Source: UBA2767 sp965228625
GTDB taxonomy: Bacteria > Pseudomonadota > Alphaproteobacteria > Rhizobiales > Methyloligellaceae
NCBI GenBank assembly: GCA_965228625.1
Contig: OZ245829.1
Span: 682,001 to 746,000, forward strand
DNA: 64,000 nucleotides
Reading direction: 5' to 3'
The notes under the pieces are model-generated. The model was not told the origin of the DNA and did not search any database. It was given only the letters and a program-made list of their open reading frames with translations. The first letter of the stretch is position 1. Each line of letters starts with the position of its first letter. A program made the translations under genes and the position numbers. Below, piece after piece: positions 41,319-49,798 of the stretch.

Positions 41319-42062
41319 GTGCCTGATCTCGGCTGGTTGATCCGCCCGATCGCGCATCGCGGCCTGCACGATGCCGGCAACGGCCTCATCGAGAACACCC
41401 CGTCGGCGGTCAAGGCCGCGATCGATGCCGGATATGCCGTCGAGGTGGATATCCAGCCCGCCGGCGATGGCGAGGCGGTCGTGTTTCACGACGCCGACCT
41501 TGACCGGCTGACCCACGGGCGCGGCCCGATCATCGCCAAGAGCGTGCGCGAACTGCAGCAGATCCGTTTCAAGGATACCTCCGACCGGATGCAAACCCTG
41601 CCCGAGCTGCTGGAGCAGGTTGCCGGCCGCGTTCCGCTCATCATCGAGATCAAGAGCGACTGGCGTGCGCGCGGTCCCTTTGAGAAGACCGTGGCCCGGC
41701 ATCTGGAAGGCTATGACGGCCACGCCGCCGTCATGTCGTTCGACCCGAACGTCACGACGGCGTTCGGCAACGCTGCCCCCGGCCTCCCCCGCGGCCTGGT
41801 GGCCTGTGCGTTCCGCGACCCCACCTATTGGAGCAAGATCCCGGCCATGCGACGGTTCATCATGCGCCATCTGTTGTCCGCATTCATCGCCAAGCCACAC
41901 TTCGTTGCTTATGATATCGAGGCTTTGCCGGCGCCGGGCCCAAGGGTGTGGCGGCAGATCCTACACCGGCCGCTCCTGACATGGACCGTACGGACCAAGG
42001 CCCAGCGGGAACGAGCGGCAAGGCTTGCAGACGCAATGATATTCGAAGGATTTCGGCCCTGA
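41319..42062 (+). CDS. Glycerophosphodiester phosphodiesterase family protein
   Basis: 247 residues from a GTG start, 6 bases after the RidA-like gene. The GDPD catalytic motif is AHRGLHDAGNGLIENTPSAVKAAIDAGYAVEVDIQPAGDGEAVVFHDADLDRLT, giving the His/Arg, Glu-Asn, Glu-x-Asp and His-Asp residues. PLIIEIKSDW gives the later metal ligand Glu. No signal peptide is present, so it is cytoplasmic. It hydrolyses glycerophosphodiesters to glycerol-3-phosphate and an alcohol. Confidence 0.93.
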   Translation: MPDLGWLIRPIAHRGLHDAGNGLIENTPSAVKAAIDAGYAVEVDIQPAGDGEAVVFHDADLDRLTHGRGPIIAKSVRELQQIRFKDTSDRMQTLPELLEQVAGRVPLIIEIKSDWRARGPFEKTVARHLEGYDGHAAVMSFDPNVTTAFGNAAPGLPRGLVACAFRDPTYWSKIPAMRRFIMRHLLSAFIAKPHFVAYDIEALPAPGPRVWRQILHRPLLTWTVRTKAQRERAARLADAMIFEGFRP

Positions 42063-42087
42063 GTGGCACGGAAGAGATGGATTGCTG

Positions 42088-43299
42088 ATGGGTGACGCGG
42101 AACAGATCCTCGTGCGTGTCGAGCCGGACATCACCGCGATCGATGCCGCGGAGTGGGACGCCTGCGCCAATCCACCGGCTTCAGAGAACAATACCGGCCG
42201 ACCCTATAACCCATTCATCAGTCATGCGTTTCTCTCCGCGCTTGAAGAAAGCGGCTCGGCCTCCGCGTCGACCGGATGGGCCCCGCATCATCTTATCCTC
42301 GACGACGGGCGCGGCGGGGTCCTGGCGTGCATGCCGTGCTACCTGAAGTCTCACAGCCAGGGTGAATATGTGTTCGACTATGGCTGGGCGGACGCGTTTG
42401 AACGCGCGGGCGGGCGCTACTATCCAAAACTGCAGGCGGCGGTGCCGTTCACGCCGGTAACCGGCCGCAGGTTGCTGGTCCCGGATGGCGAGGATGTCGA
42501 GACGCGCGAAAGCTACCTGCTGAATGCCGCGGCAACCCTGCTGGAGCGTCATGGGGCCTCCTCGCTGCACCTCACATTCCTGACGCAATGCGAGTGGGAG
42601 CGCGCGGGGCGTCTCGGCCTGCTGCGTCGGACCGACCAGCAGTTTCACTGGCAGAACCAGGACTACGGGAGCTTCGACGACTTCCTGAACGCCCTCACCT
42701 CGCGCAAGCGCAAACTGATCAGACGCGAACGGCGTGAGGCGTGCCCCGACGGCGTCTGCATCCGGCACTATTCCGGCAGCGACATCACCGAGGCGCACTG
42801 GGACGCGTTCTATTCATTCTATCTGGATACGGGCTCGCGGAAGTGGGGACAGCCATACCTCAACCGCGAGTTCTTCAGCCTGATCGGTCAGACCATGGCC
42901 GACCGGGTTCTGCTCATCATGTGCGAGCGAGATGGCCGGCCCATTGCCGGCGCACTCAATTTCATCGGGGGCGATACGCTCTACGGACGGTACTGGGGCT
43001 GCGTCGAGGATCACCGGTTCCTGCATTTCGAGGCCTGCTACTACCAGGCCATCGATTTCGCGATTGAACACGGCCTGGCAGGCGTGGAAGCCGGCGCTCA
43101 GGGTCCTCACAAACTCGCCCGCGGCTATGTCCCGCAAACGACGTACAGCGCGCACCTCATCGCCGACCCGTCCCTGCGTTCGGCGGTGGCCCGCTTTCTT
43201 GATCAGGAGCGTCGCTACGTAGAGATGGAAAACGAGCAACTTGCCCGTCACGCGCCCTATCGTCGCGGCGCGGACACGGTGGACGGCGACGATGCTTGA
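42088..43299 (+). CDS. GNAT-fold DUF482 / FemAB-like acyltransferase
   Basis: 403 residues from the ATG at 42088. It matches the DUF482 'peptidogalycan biosynthesis/recognition' group: NPFISHAFLSALEESGSAS near the N-terminus, YVFDYGWADAFERAGGRYYPKLQAAVPFTPVTGRRLLV, SRKRKLIRRERREA, and the C-terminal GALNFIGGDTLYGRYWG, FEACYYQAIDFAIEHGL with GAQGPHKLARGY. These are GNAT-like folds; the reaction is unproven and the peptidoglycan link is by family annotation only. The gene lies 25 bases downstream of GDPD. Confidence 0.88.
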   Translation: MGDAEQILVRVEPDITAIDAAEWDACANPPASENNTGRPYNPFISHAFLSALEESGSASASTGWAPHHLILDDGRGGVLACMPCYLKSHSQGEYVFDYGWADAFERAGGRYYPKLQAAVPFTPVTGRRLLVPDGEDVETRESYLLNAAATLLERHGASSLHLTFLTQCEWERAGRLGLLRRTDQQFHWQNQDYGSFDDFLNALTSRKRKLIRRERREACPDGVCIRHYSGSDITEAHWDAFYSFYLDTGSRKWGQPYLNREFFSLIGQTMADRVLLIMCERDGRPIAGALNFIGGDTLYGRYWGCVEDHRFLHFEACYYQAIDFAIEHGLAGVEAGAQGPHKLARGYVPQTTYSAHLIADPSLRSAVARFLDQERRYVEMENEQLARHAPYRRGADTVDGDDA

Positions 43300-43372
43300 C
43301 CTGCGCGGAAAGACCTGAGAAACAGCAAAAACCGGAGCAAGAGCAGTGATGGACGGTAGCCAGGGTACACTC

Positions 43373-43798
43373 ATGACCTACGACGAGAGCAACGTGTTCG
43401 CGAAGATCCTGCGCGGGGAATTGCCCTGCCACAAGGTCTACGAGGACGACAAGACATTCGCCTTCATGGACATCATGCCCCGCTCGCACGGTCATACGCT
43501 GGTCATACCCAAGGACCAGGCGATCGATATCTACGATGTCTCGCCGCAGACCCTGTTTGATACCGTCGCCACCGTGCAGCGCATTGCTCCGGCCATACGC
43601 GATGCCATGGGGGCGGACGGCATCCTGATCCAGCAATTCAACGGCGCGGCGGCGGGACAGACCGTGTTCCACGTCCATTTCCATATCGTGCCCCGTTTTG
43701 AAGGCGTCGCCCTCAAGCCCCACGCCGGCGACATGGGCGACCCAGACGTCCTTGCGGTCAACGCGGAGAAAATCAGGGCGGCCATCGACGCTGCGTGA
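43373..43798 (+). CDS. HIT family protein (histidine triad)
   Basis: 141 residues from the ATG at 43373 (MTYDESNVFAKILRGE), which has AGGG seven bases upstream and matches the family N-terminus; ATG at 43349 is the longer alternative. The nucleotide-binding motif is FHVHFHIVPR at about residue 101. HIT proteins of this Hint-like type hydrolyse nucleoside phosphoramidates or dinucleoside polyphosphates. The gene is usually single. A minus-strand reading frame overlaps its last 26 bases. Confidence 0.92.
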   Translation: MTYDESNVFAKILRGELPCHKVYEDDKTFAFMDIMPRSHGHTLVIPKDQAIDIYDVSPQTLFDTVATVQRIAPAIRDAMGADGILIQQFNGAAAGQTVFHVHFHIVPRFEGVALKPHAGDMGDPDVLAVNAEKIRAAIDAA

Positions 43799-43958
43799 AC
43801 ACGCGTATGATGACCCGTGGCGCCATCGCCGACCGCGCTGTAGAGACGAGAACGCCTTTCTCGGCATGCGCGGATCCGGCCAGGCCTGAGACCACAAACA
43901 GCGCGGCGAAAGCTGAAAAAATAAAGCGTATCAGCGCGTTACCTTCAGCAGCTCCCAA
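43773..43958 (-). pseudogene. Possible gene remnant or small secreted peptide between HIT and clpA
   Basis: Reading the minus strand after clpA, one frame holds SWSRVFHELTSGSAYVLGTD and DADWELLKVTR then stop, with no start codon of its own. Overlapping that stop, a second frame gives LIRFIFSAFAALFVVSGLAG then SAHAEKGVLV, which reads as a signal peptide; its only standard start is a TTG at 43958, and a CTG at about 43934 has AAGG upstream. The whole is 61 residues and runs into the 3' end of the HIT gene. It may be the decayed end of one gene and the start of another. I would not assign a function. Confidence 0.25.
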
Positions 43959-44046
43959 TCCGCATCAGTACCCAGCACATACGCGGAACCGGATGTCAGC
44001 TCATGGAAAACGCGTGACCACGAGTTCGACCGGACACGTGTGAGTC

Positions 44047-46512
44047 TTACTTGGCAGGCAGAGGCACCTTCGGCACGGGGCTTGAGCCGCTGGACTTCGG
44101 CGGCTTGGGCTTCCCTGGCTTTGATTTTGTCGCGGTCTTGCGCCGTGGCTTGGATGCCTTCTTCGGCTTGGGCTTGCGCGGTCCGCCCTTGCCGTTGCCG
44201 CCACCACGTTTCGGCTTGCTCTTGGCATCGGCGCCGGTCAGATACTCGAAGCCCAGACCCTTCTCGCCATCCTTTTCCTCGACGACAACGCGCACCACGC
44301 CGCCGCCCTTGAGCTTGCCGAACAGCAGTTCGTCCGCCAGCGGCCTCTTGATGTGCTCCTGAATGACGCGGGCGAGCGGCCGTGCGCCAAACTTCTCGTC
44401 ATAGCCTTTGGCGGCGAGCCACGTGTTGGCGTCCTCGGTGAGTTCGATCGTGACATTGCGGTCATCGAGTTGCGCCTCGAGCTCGAACACGAACTTGTCG
44501 ACAACCTTGGAGATCACCTCGGGCGGCAGGTTCGAGAACGCAACCGTCGCGTCCAGCCGGTTGCGGAACTCGGGCGTGAACATGCGGTTGATCGCTTCCT
44601 CGTCATCCCCTTCGCGCTTCGTCCGGTTGAACCCGATCGGCGCCTTGGCGAGATCCGCGGCGCCCGCATTGGTGGTCATGATCAGAATGACATTGCGGAA
44701 GTCGACCTTCTTGCCGTTGTGATCGGTCAGCTTGCCGTGGTCCATCACCTGCAAAAGGATGTTGAACAGATCCATGTGAGCCTTCTCGATCTCGTCGAGG
44801 AGAAGGACACAGTGCGGATGCTGATCGACACCGTCGGTGAGCAGTCCACCCTGATCAAAGCCGACATATCCGGGAGGCGCGCCGATGAGGCGCGACACGG
44901 TGTGGCGCTCCATGTATTCCGACATGTCGAAGCGCAGCAGTTCGACGCCGAGGAGCAGGGCGAGTTGCCTTGCCACTTCCGTCTTGCCGACGCCGGTCGG
45001 ACCGGAGAACAGATAGCAGCCGATGGGCTTCTCCGGCTCGCGCAATCCCGCGCGGGAGAGCTTGATGGCGGCGGAAAGCGCGCTGATCGCCTGATCCTGT
45101 CCGAACACGACCCGTTTCAGGTCGCGGTCAAGATTGTGCAGCACCTCGAAGTCCGACTTGGTGATCGTCTTCGGCGGTATGCGCGCCATCGTCGCCACGG
45201 TCGCCTCGATTTCCTTCACGCCGATCGTCTTGCGGCGGCGGCTTTCGGGAACCAGCATCTGCGATGCGCCGGTCTCGTCGATCACGTCGATGGCCTTGTC
45301 CGGCAGGCGGCGGTCGTGAATGTACTTCGCCGAGAGTTCCACCGCGGACTTCAGCGCCTGAACGGTGTAGCGGATCTTGTGGAACTCCTCGAAATAGGGC
45401 TTCAGCCCCTTGAGGATCGCGATCGTGTCCTCGATGCTCGGTTCCTGCAGATCGATCTTCTGGAAACGGCGCACCAGGGCGCGGTCTTTCTCGAAATGCT
45501 GGCGGTACTCTTTGTACGTCGTCGAGCCGATGCAGCGCAGCGTGCCGCTCTGCAATGCCGGCTTGAGCAGGTTCGACGCATCCATCGCGCCGCCGGAGGT
45601 GGCGCCGGCGCCGATGACGGTGTGAATCTCGTCGATGAACATGATTGCGCCGGGATATGCCTCGATCTCGCGGACGACCGCCTTCAGTCGCTCCTCGAAG
45701 TCACCGCGATAGCGCGTTCCGGCAAGCAACGCGCCCATGTCGAGCTGAAAGATGGTCGCGGTTTCCAGGACGTCCGGGACTTCGCCGCGCACGATCCGGC
45801 GCGCCAGGCCCTCGGCAACGGCCGTCTTTCCGACGCCCGGGTCTCCGACAAACAGCGGATTGTTCTTCTGCCGCCGGCACAGCACCTGGATGGTACGGTG
45901 AATCTCGGCATCGCGGCCGATCAGCGGATCGATGCGGCCCTTTCGCGCCTTGTCATTCAGATTGACGCAATACACCTCGAGCGCATCGGCGCGGCGCTTC
46001 TTGTCGTCCGCGCCGTCGACGGTCGCGGCGTCCTCGTCGACGCCCCGCACCTCGCGCGGTTCCGACATACTGGTGCGCTTGGCGATTCCATGACTGATGT
46101 AGTTGACCGCGTCGAAACGCGTCATGTCCTGCTCCTGCAGGAAAAACGCCGCGTGGCTTTCGCGCTCCGCGAATATGGCGACGAGCACGTTGGCGCCGGT
46201 GACCTCCTCGCGGCCCGAGGATTGCACGTGCACGACGGCGCGGTGGATCACCCGCTGAAAGCCGGCGGTCGGTTGCGCCTCGGAACTGTCGTTGATGATC
46301 AGGCCTTCGAGCTCGTTGTCGATGTAGTCAACCAGCTTGTCCCGCAACTCGTCGAGATCGACATCGCATGCACGCATGACCGCCGAGGCGTCGCTGTCGT
46401 CGAGCAGCGCCAGCAGCAGGTGCTCCAGCGTGGCATATTCGTGGCTGCGCTCATTGGCGTATTCCAGCGCGCGGTGCAGCGCCTGTTCAAGACTGGACGA
46501 AAAAGACGTCAC
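44047..46512 (-). CDS. clpA: ATP-dependent Clp protease ATP-binding subunit ClpA
   Basis: 821 residues from a GTG start, 9 bases after clpS. Two Clp_N repeats at the N-terminus (LEQALHRALEYANERSHEYATLEHLLLALL) bind ClpS. AAA module 1 has GDPGVGKTAVAEGLA and MFIDEIHTVIGAG; module 2 has GPTGVGKTEVARQLA and LLLDEIEKAH. It unfolds N-degron and other substrates for ClpP. E. coli ClpA has 758 residues; here the protein continues for about 60 Lys/Pro-rich residues (from about 762, KSKPKRGGGNGKGGPRKPKP) after the D2 domain. This extension is low complexity and presumably disordered. Confidence 0.96.
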   Translation of the reverse strand: MTSFSSSLEQALHRALEYANERSHEYATLEHLLLALLDDSDASAVMRACDVDLDELRDKLVDYIDNELEGLIINDSSEAQPTAGFQRVIHRAVVHVQSSGREEVTGANVLVAIFAERESHAAFFLQEQDMTRFDAVNYISHGIAKRTSMSEPREVRGVDEDAATVDGADDKKRRADALEVYCVNLNDKARKGRIDPLIGRDAEIHRTIQVLCRRQKNNPLFVGDPGVGKTAVAEGLARRIVRGEVPDVLETATIFQLDMGALLAGTRYRGDFEERLKAVVREIEAYPGAIMFIDEIHTVIGAGATSGGAMDASNLLKPALQSGTLRCIGSTTYKEYRQHFEKDRALVRRFQKIDLQEPSIEDTIAILKGLKPYFEEFHKIRYTVQALKSAVELSAKYIHDRRLPDKAIDVIDETGASQMLVPESRRRKTIGVKEIEATVATMARIPPKTITKSDFEVLHNLDRDLKRVVFGQDQAISALSAAIKLSRAGLREPEKPIGCYLFSGPTGVGKTEVARQLALLLGVELLRFDMSEYMERHTVSRLIGAPPGYVGFDQGGLLTDGVDQHPHCVLLLDEIEKAHMDLFNILLQVMDHGKLTDHNGKKVDFRNVILIMTTNAGAADLAKAPIGFNRTKREGDDEEAINRMFTPEFRNRLDATVAFSNLPPEVISKVVDKFVFELEAQLDDRNVTIELTEDANTWLAAKGYDEKFGARPLARVIQEHIKRPLADELLFGKLKGGGVVRVVVEEKDGEKGLGFEYLTGADAKSKPKRGGGNGKGGPRKPKPKKASKPRRKTATKSKPGKPKPPKSSGSSPVPKVPLPAK

Positions 46513-46521
46513 GGGTTGGCC

Positions 46522-46851
46522 TCACTCCTTTTCCATCGTGCATTGCAGCGGGTGTTCATTCTGCCTGGAGAAGTTCATCACCTGGGCAACTTTGGTTTCT
46601 GCCACCTCGTAGGTGTAGACACCACATACCCCAACACCCTTTTGATGAACATGCAACATGATACGCGTGGCGTCATCGCGCGTTTTGTTGAAAAATCGCT
46701 CCAGAATGTAAACGACGAACTCCATCGGCGTGTAATCGTCGTTCAGCAGGAGAACTTTGTAGAGGCTCGGCTTCTTGGTCTTCGGCTTGGTATCGGTGAC
46801 AACACCGGTCCCGCCATCGACTGGCCGATTGTTTGGATCTTTTTCCGACAT
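46522..46851 (-). CDS. clpS: ATP-dependent Clp protease adaptor ClpS
   Basis: 109 residues. Core motif KTKKPSLYKVLLLNDDYTPMEFVVYILERFF with the Asn-Asp pocket residues, then MLHVHQKGVGVCGVYTYEVAETKV, which forms the N-degron pocket and ClpA contact. The variable N-terminal tail needed for substrate handover is present (about 28 residues). ClpS delivers proteins with destabilising N-terminal residues to ClpA. The genes are adjacent and co-directional. Confidence 0.96.
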   Translation of the reverse strand: MSEKDPNNRPVDGGTGVVTDTKPKTKKPSLYKVLLLNDDYTPMEFVVYILERFFNKTRDDATRIMLHVHQKGVGVCGVYTYEVAETKVAQVMNFSRQNEHPLQCTMEKE

Positions 46852-47054
46852 CTCAAGAGTCTCGCTTCCGGTCCTTCCCGCCGACTCTCCGAAGACCTCA
46901 AAGGTCGCTCACATTGCCCACGCAGCAGACGTCAACGCGCCCGCAATTCGGCGTATTTTAGCGGAAGCCGTGCCCCGCCTGCAATCACTGCACATGGATA
47001 TATGTACGCTCATGTTCATATGCGACCCTAATGTGACATCCGAAGCAAACTCCC

Positions 47055-47082
47055 AAAAAAAAGACCCGGCAAACGCCGGGTC
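47055..47082 (-). terminator. Intrinsic terminator of the phasin gene
   Basis: On the minus strand, GACCCGGC and GCCGGGTC form an 8-bp stem with loop GTTT, followed by eight Ts. It lies 45 bases after the phasin stop. Confidence 0.9.
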
Positions 47083-47126
47083 AGATCTTGGAAGGAGGAC
47101 TTTGACGTCCTGAAGTATGAGGCCAG

Positions 47127-47465
47127 TTAGGCCTTCTTGGTAAGCGCTGTCTCGACCGGCTTGTAGGCTTCCTTGGCGAGGTCGACATACATCTCACCGA
47201 GCTTCGTGACCTGCGACACGTAGTCTTCGTATGCCTTCTTGGCATAGGTCGTCTGGACTTCAATCGCCTGCTCGACGGACTTCACGCCGATCAGCTTCTC
47301 ATAGGCCGCGGTGCCGTCCTCGATCGCCTTCTTGGTGTAGTCGGTCACCTCGGTGGCAATCGCCTGCACGCCCTTGTTGAACTCGCCGAAACTTTTGACG
47401 GCCACGTCAAAGTTCTGCTGGCCCGCTTTCTGGAAGTCCTCAAAGCCTTTCATATCCATCTCCAT
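47127..47465 (-). CDS. Phasin family protein
   Basis: 112 residues, almost entirely amphipathic helix: KGFEDFQKAGQQNFDVAVKSFGEFNKGVQAIATEVTDYTKKAIEDGTAAYEKLIGVKSVEQAIEVQTTYAKKAYEDYVSQVTKLGEMY. This is the alphaproteobacterial phasin pattern, a coat protein of polyhydroxyalkanoate granules. No phaCAB genes are nearby. The gene is monocistronic, with a consensus-like promoter, a palindrome further upstream and a strong terminator, so expression is probably high and switchable. Confidence 0.93.
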   Translation of the reverse strand: MEMDMKGFEDFQKAGQQNFDVAVKSFGEFNKGVQAIATEVTDYTKKAIEDGTAAYEKLIGVKSVEQAIEVQTTYAKKAYEDYVSQVTKLGEMYVDLAKEAYKPVETALTKKA

Positions 47466-47549
47466 TGTCTAATCTCCACGTGTTGATTGGGAGGCCCGCA
47501 CCGCATTTCTTTGGTCTGCGGATCCGCGCATATCTTGCAACGCACAATT

Positions 47550-47577
47550 GATATATGCGCTGCACAAAATTTGTCAA
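47550..47577 (-). promoter_or_regulatory. Phasin promoter
   Basis: On the minus strand, a consensus TTGACA (47577-47572) and TATATC (47555-47550) are separated by 16 bases. The start of the gene is 85 bases downstream. The surroundings are AT-rich. Confidence 0.7.
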
Positions 47578-47586
47578 TAATTTTTT

Positions 47587-47615
47587 TGCACTGCACCATA
47601 TTTTGGTGTAGTGCA
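47587..47615. promoter_or_regulatory. Inverted repeat upstream of the phasin promoter, possible PhaR site
   Basis: TGCACTGCACCA and TGGTGTAGTGCA are 12-base arms with one mismatch pair around a 5-base spacer. It ends 10 bases before the -35. Other TGCA-type words (GCTGCAC within the promoter, TTGCAA downstream) lie nearby. PhaR-type repressors of phasin genes recognise TGC-rich sequences, so this is a candidate site. Confidence 0.5.
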
Positions 47616-47762
47616 CGCAGCGGTTAACCGGTTGGTAACACCCACAACCATACGCTGGTGGGGTTGGACGCTTGCTGGTGGAGGTGTTCTCAGGCCGGAA
47701 ATCATGCGTGCCGGCTCTGCTTAACGTTTTAGGGGTTCGAGGCTAGCGCCTCGTGGGTCATT

Positions 47763-49049
47763 GTGGGTAGGTGCTTGCGGCTGCGCCGGTCGCCGAGCCG
47801 GCGCTGGACGGTAACCATTCTTTTGTGTCTGATCACGGTCTTCGCGATGTCCGCGGGCCGGACAGGCGGTGCGCATGCCGCGACGTATGCCGCCATGGTC
47901 GTCGATGGTCACACCGGCAAGGTCCTTTTTTCCCGTCAAGGCGATGCCAGGAGATACCCGGCGTCTCTCACCAAGATCATGACGCTGTTTCTGCTCTTCG
48001 ATTACATCGAGGCCGGCAAATTCAAGGAAACATCCCGGCTTACCGTCAGCAAGACAGCGGCTAAACAGCCGCCGTCGAAAATCGGCCTGAAGCCCGGACA
48101 GACGATTTACGTCCGCGACGCCATCAAGGCCCTGGTGACGAAGTCGGCGAACGACGTCGCCGTGGTCGTGGCCGAGAACATTGCCGGGACGGAGGCGAAC
48201 TTTGCAAAGCTCATGACGGCCAAGGCGCGCGCCATCGGCATGAAGAAGACGGTGTTCAAGAATGCGTCCGGACTGCCCAATAACGACCAGGTGACGACGG
48301 CGCGGGACATGATCACGCTCGCCAACCGCCTGATGTTCGACCATCCCGAACGATACCGCTATTTCAGCCACAAATACTTCTCGTACCGGGGCAAGAAGTA
48401 CCGGAACCACAATCGGCTTCTGTTCGACTACAAGGGCACCGACGGCATCAAGACCGGTTACATTCGGGCGTCCGGCTTCAATCTGCTCGCCAATGTCCGG
48501 CGCGGCGACAAGCACCTGATCGCGGTCGTCTTCGGCGGCAAGACGTCGAAACGGCGCAATGCGCACATGCGCAGCATTCTCAACAAGTCGCTGCCGCGTG
48601 CGAGCGCGCGCCTGCCGAGGAAACATCAGCGCACCAAAAAGCCTGTGGTGGCATCTTCCGCCACCCGGAAAAAGACGGGTACGACCGCAGCAGGGCAGTA
48701 CACGTTGGCGCAAGGGTCTGTGCAGGCGGACATGGTCCCGCCGTCACCCACGAAAAAGCCCCGAAGGTCGCAAGTCGACACCGGCGAGCGGCCACAGAAG
48801 AAGGGCGGCTATCACATTCAGGTCGGCGCCTACTCGAACCGAAACGATGCGATGGCGCGCCTCGCAACCATCCAGACCGAGGCCGGCGACGTGATTCGCG
48901 GCCATCCGCCGCTGACCACCGCGCTGGTGGAGCCCAAGCGCAGCCTGTATCGCGCCCGGTTCGCCGGTTTTACACGCAGCGCAGCGGTGACGGCCTGCAG
49001 TCAGCTCAAGCAGCGCGCGATCACCTGTATCGTGATGTCTGCCGAATAA
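47763..49049 (+). CDS. D-alanyl-D-alanine carboxypeptidase (S11) with C-terminal SPOR domain
   Basis: 428 residues from a GTG. A signal anchor (VTILLCLITVFAMSAG) is followed by the penicillin-binding S11 domain: SLTK (Ser-x-x-Lys, about residue 67), SAN (about 129) and KTG in GIKTGYI (about 232). A basic Ser/Thr/Lys-rich linker of about 110 residues leads to a SPOR domain (GGYHIQVGAYSNRNDAMARLATIQ to the end) that binds denuded glycan at division sites. It trims the pentapeptide of peptidoglycan in the periplasm. The start is uncertain because no strong ribosome site is visible. Confidence 0.93.
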   Translation: MGRCLRLRRSPSRRWTVTILLCLITVFAMSAGRTGGAHAATYAAMVVDGHTGKVLFSRQGDARRYPASLTKIMTLFLLFDYIEAGKFKETSRLTVSKTAAKQPPSKIGLKPGQTIYVRDAIKALVTKSANDVAVVVAENIAGTEANFAKLMTAKARAIGMKKTVFKNASGLPNNDQVTTARDMITLANRLMFDHPERYRYFSHKYFSYRGKKYRNHNRLLFDYKGTDGIKTGYIRASGFNLLANVRRGDKHLIAVVFGGKTSKRRNAHMRSILNKSLPRASARLPRKHQRTKKPVVASSATRKKTGTTAAGQYTLAQGSVQADMVPPSPTKKPRRSQVDTGERPQKKGGYHIQVGAYSNRNDAMARLATIQTEAGDVIRGHPPLTTALVEPKRSLYRARFAGFTRSAAVTACSQLKQRAITCIVMSAE

Positions 49050-49062
49050 ACGGGCGGATCGC

Positions 49063-49779
49063 TCAGGAGCCGAGCAGCAAATCCTTGGCCTGATTGATCT
49101 TGGCGGCGAAGTAGGTCGAACCGCCGTGGTCCGGGTGCATTTTCTTCATCAGGCTTCTGTGTGCACTACGGATGTCGGCTTTGCTTGCGCCCGGCTCAAG
49201 CCCGAGAATCTCGTATGCTTCCTCGACACTCATGGGACCGTCGGTCTGGCCCCCAGCCTGGCCTGAATCGCGGCTTTGCCCGGCGCGGACGTGCCAGTCC
49301 GGAAAGCGGCGGTCAAGATACGCTTCGAGCAGTTGCGCGGCCTGAGGGTCAGACGTCCGGCACTCCCCCAGAACGATGAGGAGCTCCGGCTCGTCGAGAG
49401 ACGACAACGGACGCGACGCAAATCTGCCCTGCAGCACCGTGCCTTCCATGTTTCCGCTATCGTGATCGAGTTCCATCTCCACGTTCTGCGTACGCACGCG
49501 CGACTGCTGGCCGGCACTCTTGTTGGCACCGCCGGGGAACGGATTGAATCCGCCGGCACCCGGAAAACTTCGGCCCAGCAGCGACATTCCCAGGATTCCG
49601 AGCGGAACGGCGAACAGGAACCGGCCGGTCAGTGCGAAAAATCCGGCCAGGAGAAGCACGACCACGCCGGCCAACTTGCGCACGGTGCGTGCCAGATCCT
49701 TGGGATTGGCGTTGAGAAACGCACGCAACCCCATGATCACCAGAAACAGGATCAGAATGCCGAGAAGGAAGTACTGCAT
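49063..49779 (-). CDS. Membrane-anchored DnaJ-domain protein
   Basis: 238 residues. Membrane helices lie at about 2-20 and 38-66 (GVVVLLLAGFFALTGRFLFAVPLGILGM), then a Gly/Pro-rich linker. The J-domain is at the C-terminus: SVEEAYEILGLEPGASKADIRSAHRSLMKKMHPDHGGSTYFAAKINQAKDLLL, with HPD intact. It should recruit DnaK to a membrane site. J-domain position and topology resemble DjlA/Pam18-type proteins; no client can be named. A VWA protein gene lies 19 bases upstream. Confidence 0.9.
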   Translation of the reverse strand: MQYFLLGILILFLVIMGLRAFLNANPKDLARTVRKLAGVVVLLLAGFFALTGRFLFAVPLGILGMSLLGRSFPGAGGFNPFPGGANKSAGQQSRVRTQNVEMELDHDSGNMEGTVLQGRFASRPLSSLDEPELLIVLGECRTSDPQAAQLLEAYLDRRFPDWHVRAGQSRDSGQAGGQTDGPMSVEEAYEILGLEPGASKADIRSAHRSLMKKMHPDHGGSTYFAAKINQAKDLLLGS

Positions 49780-49798
49780 ACGCTTCTTGCGCGGCGCC

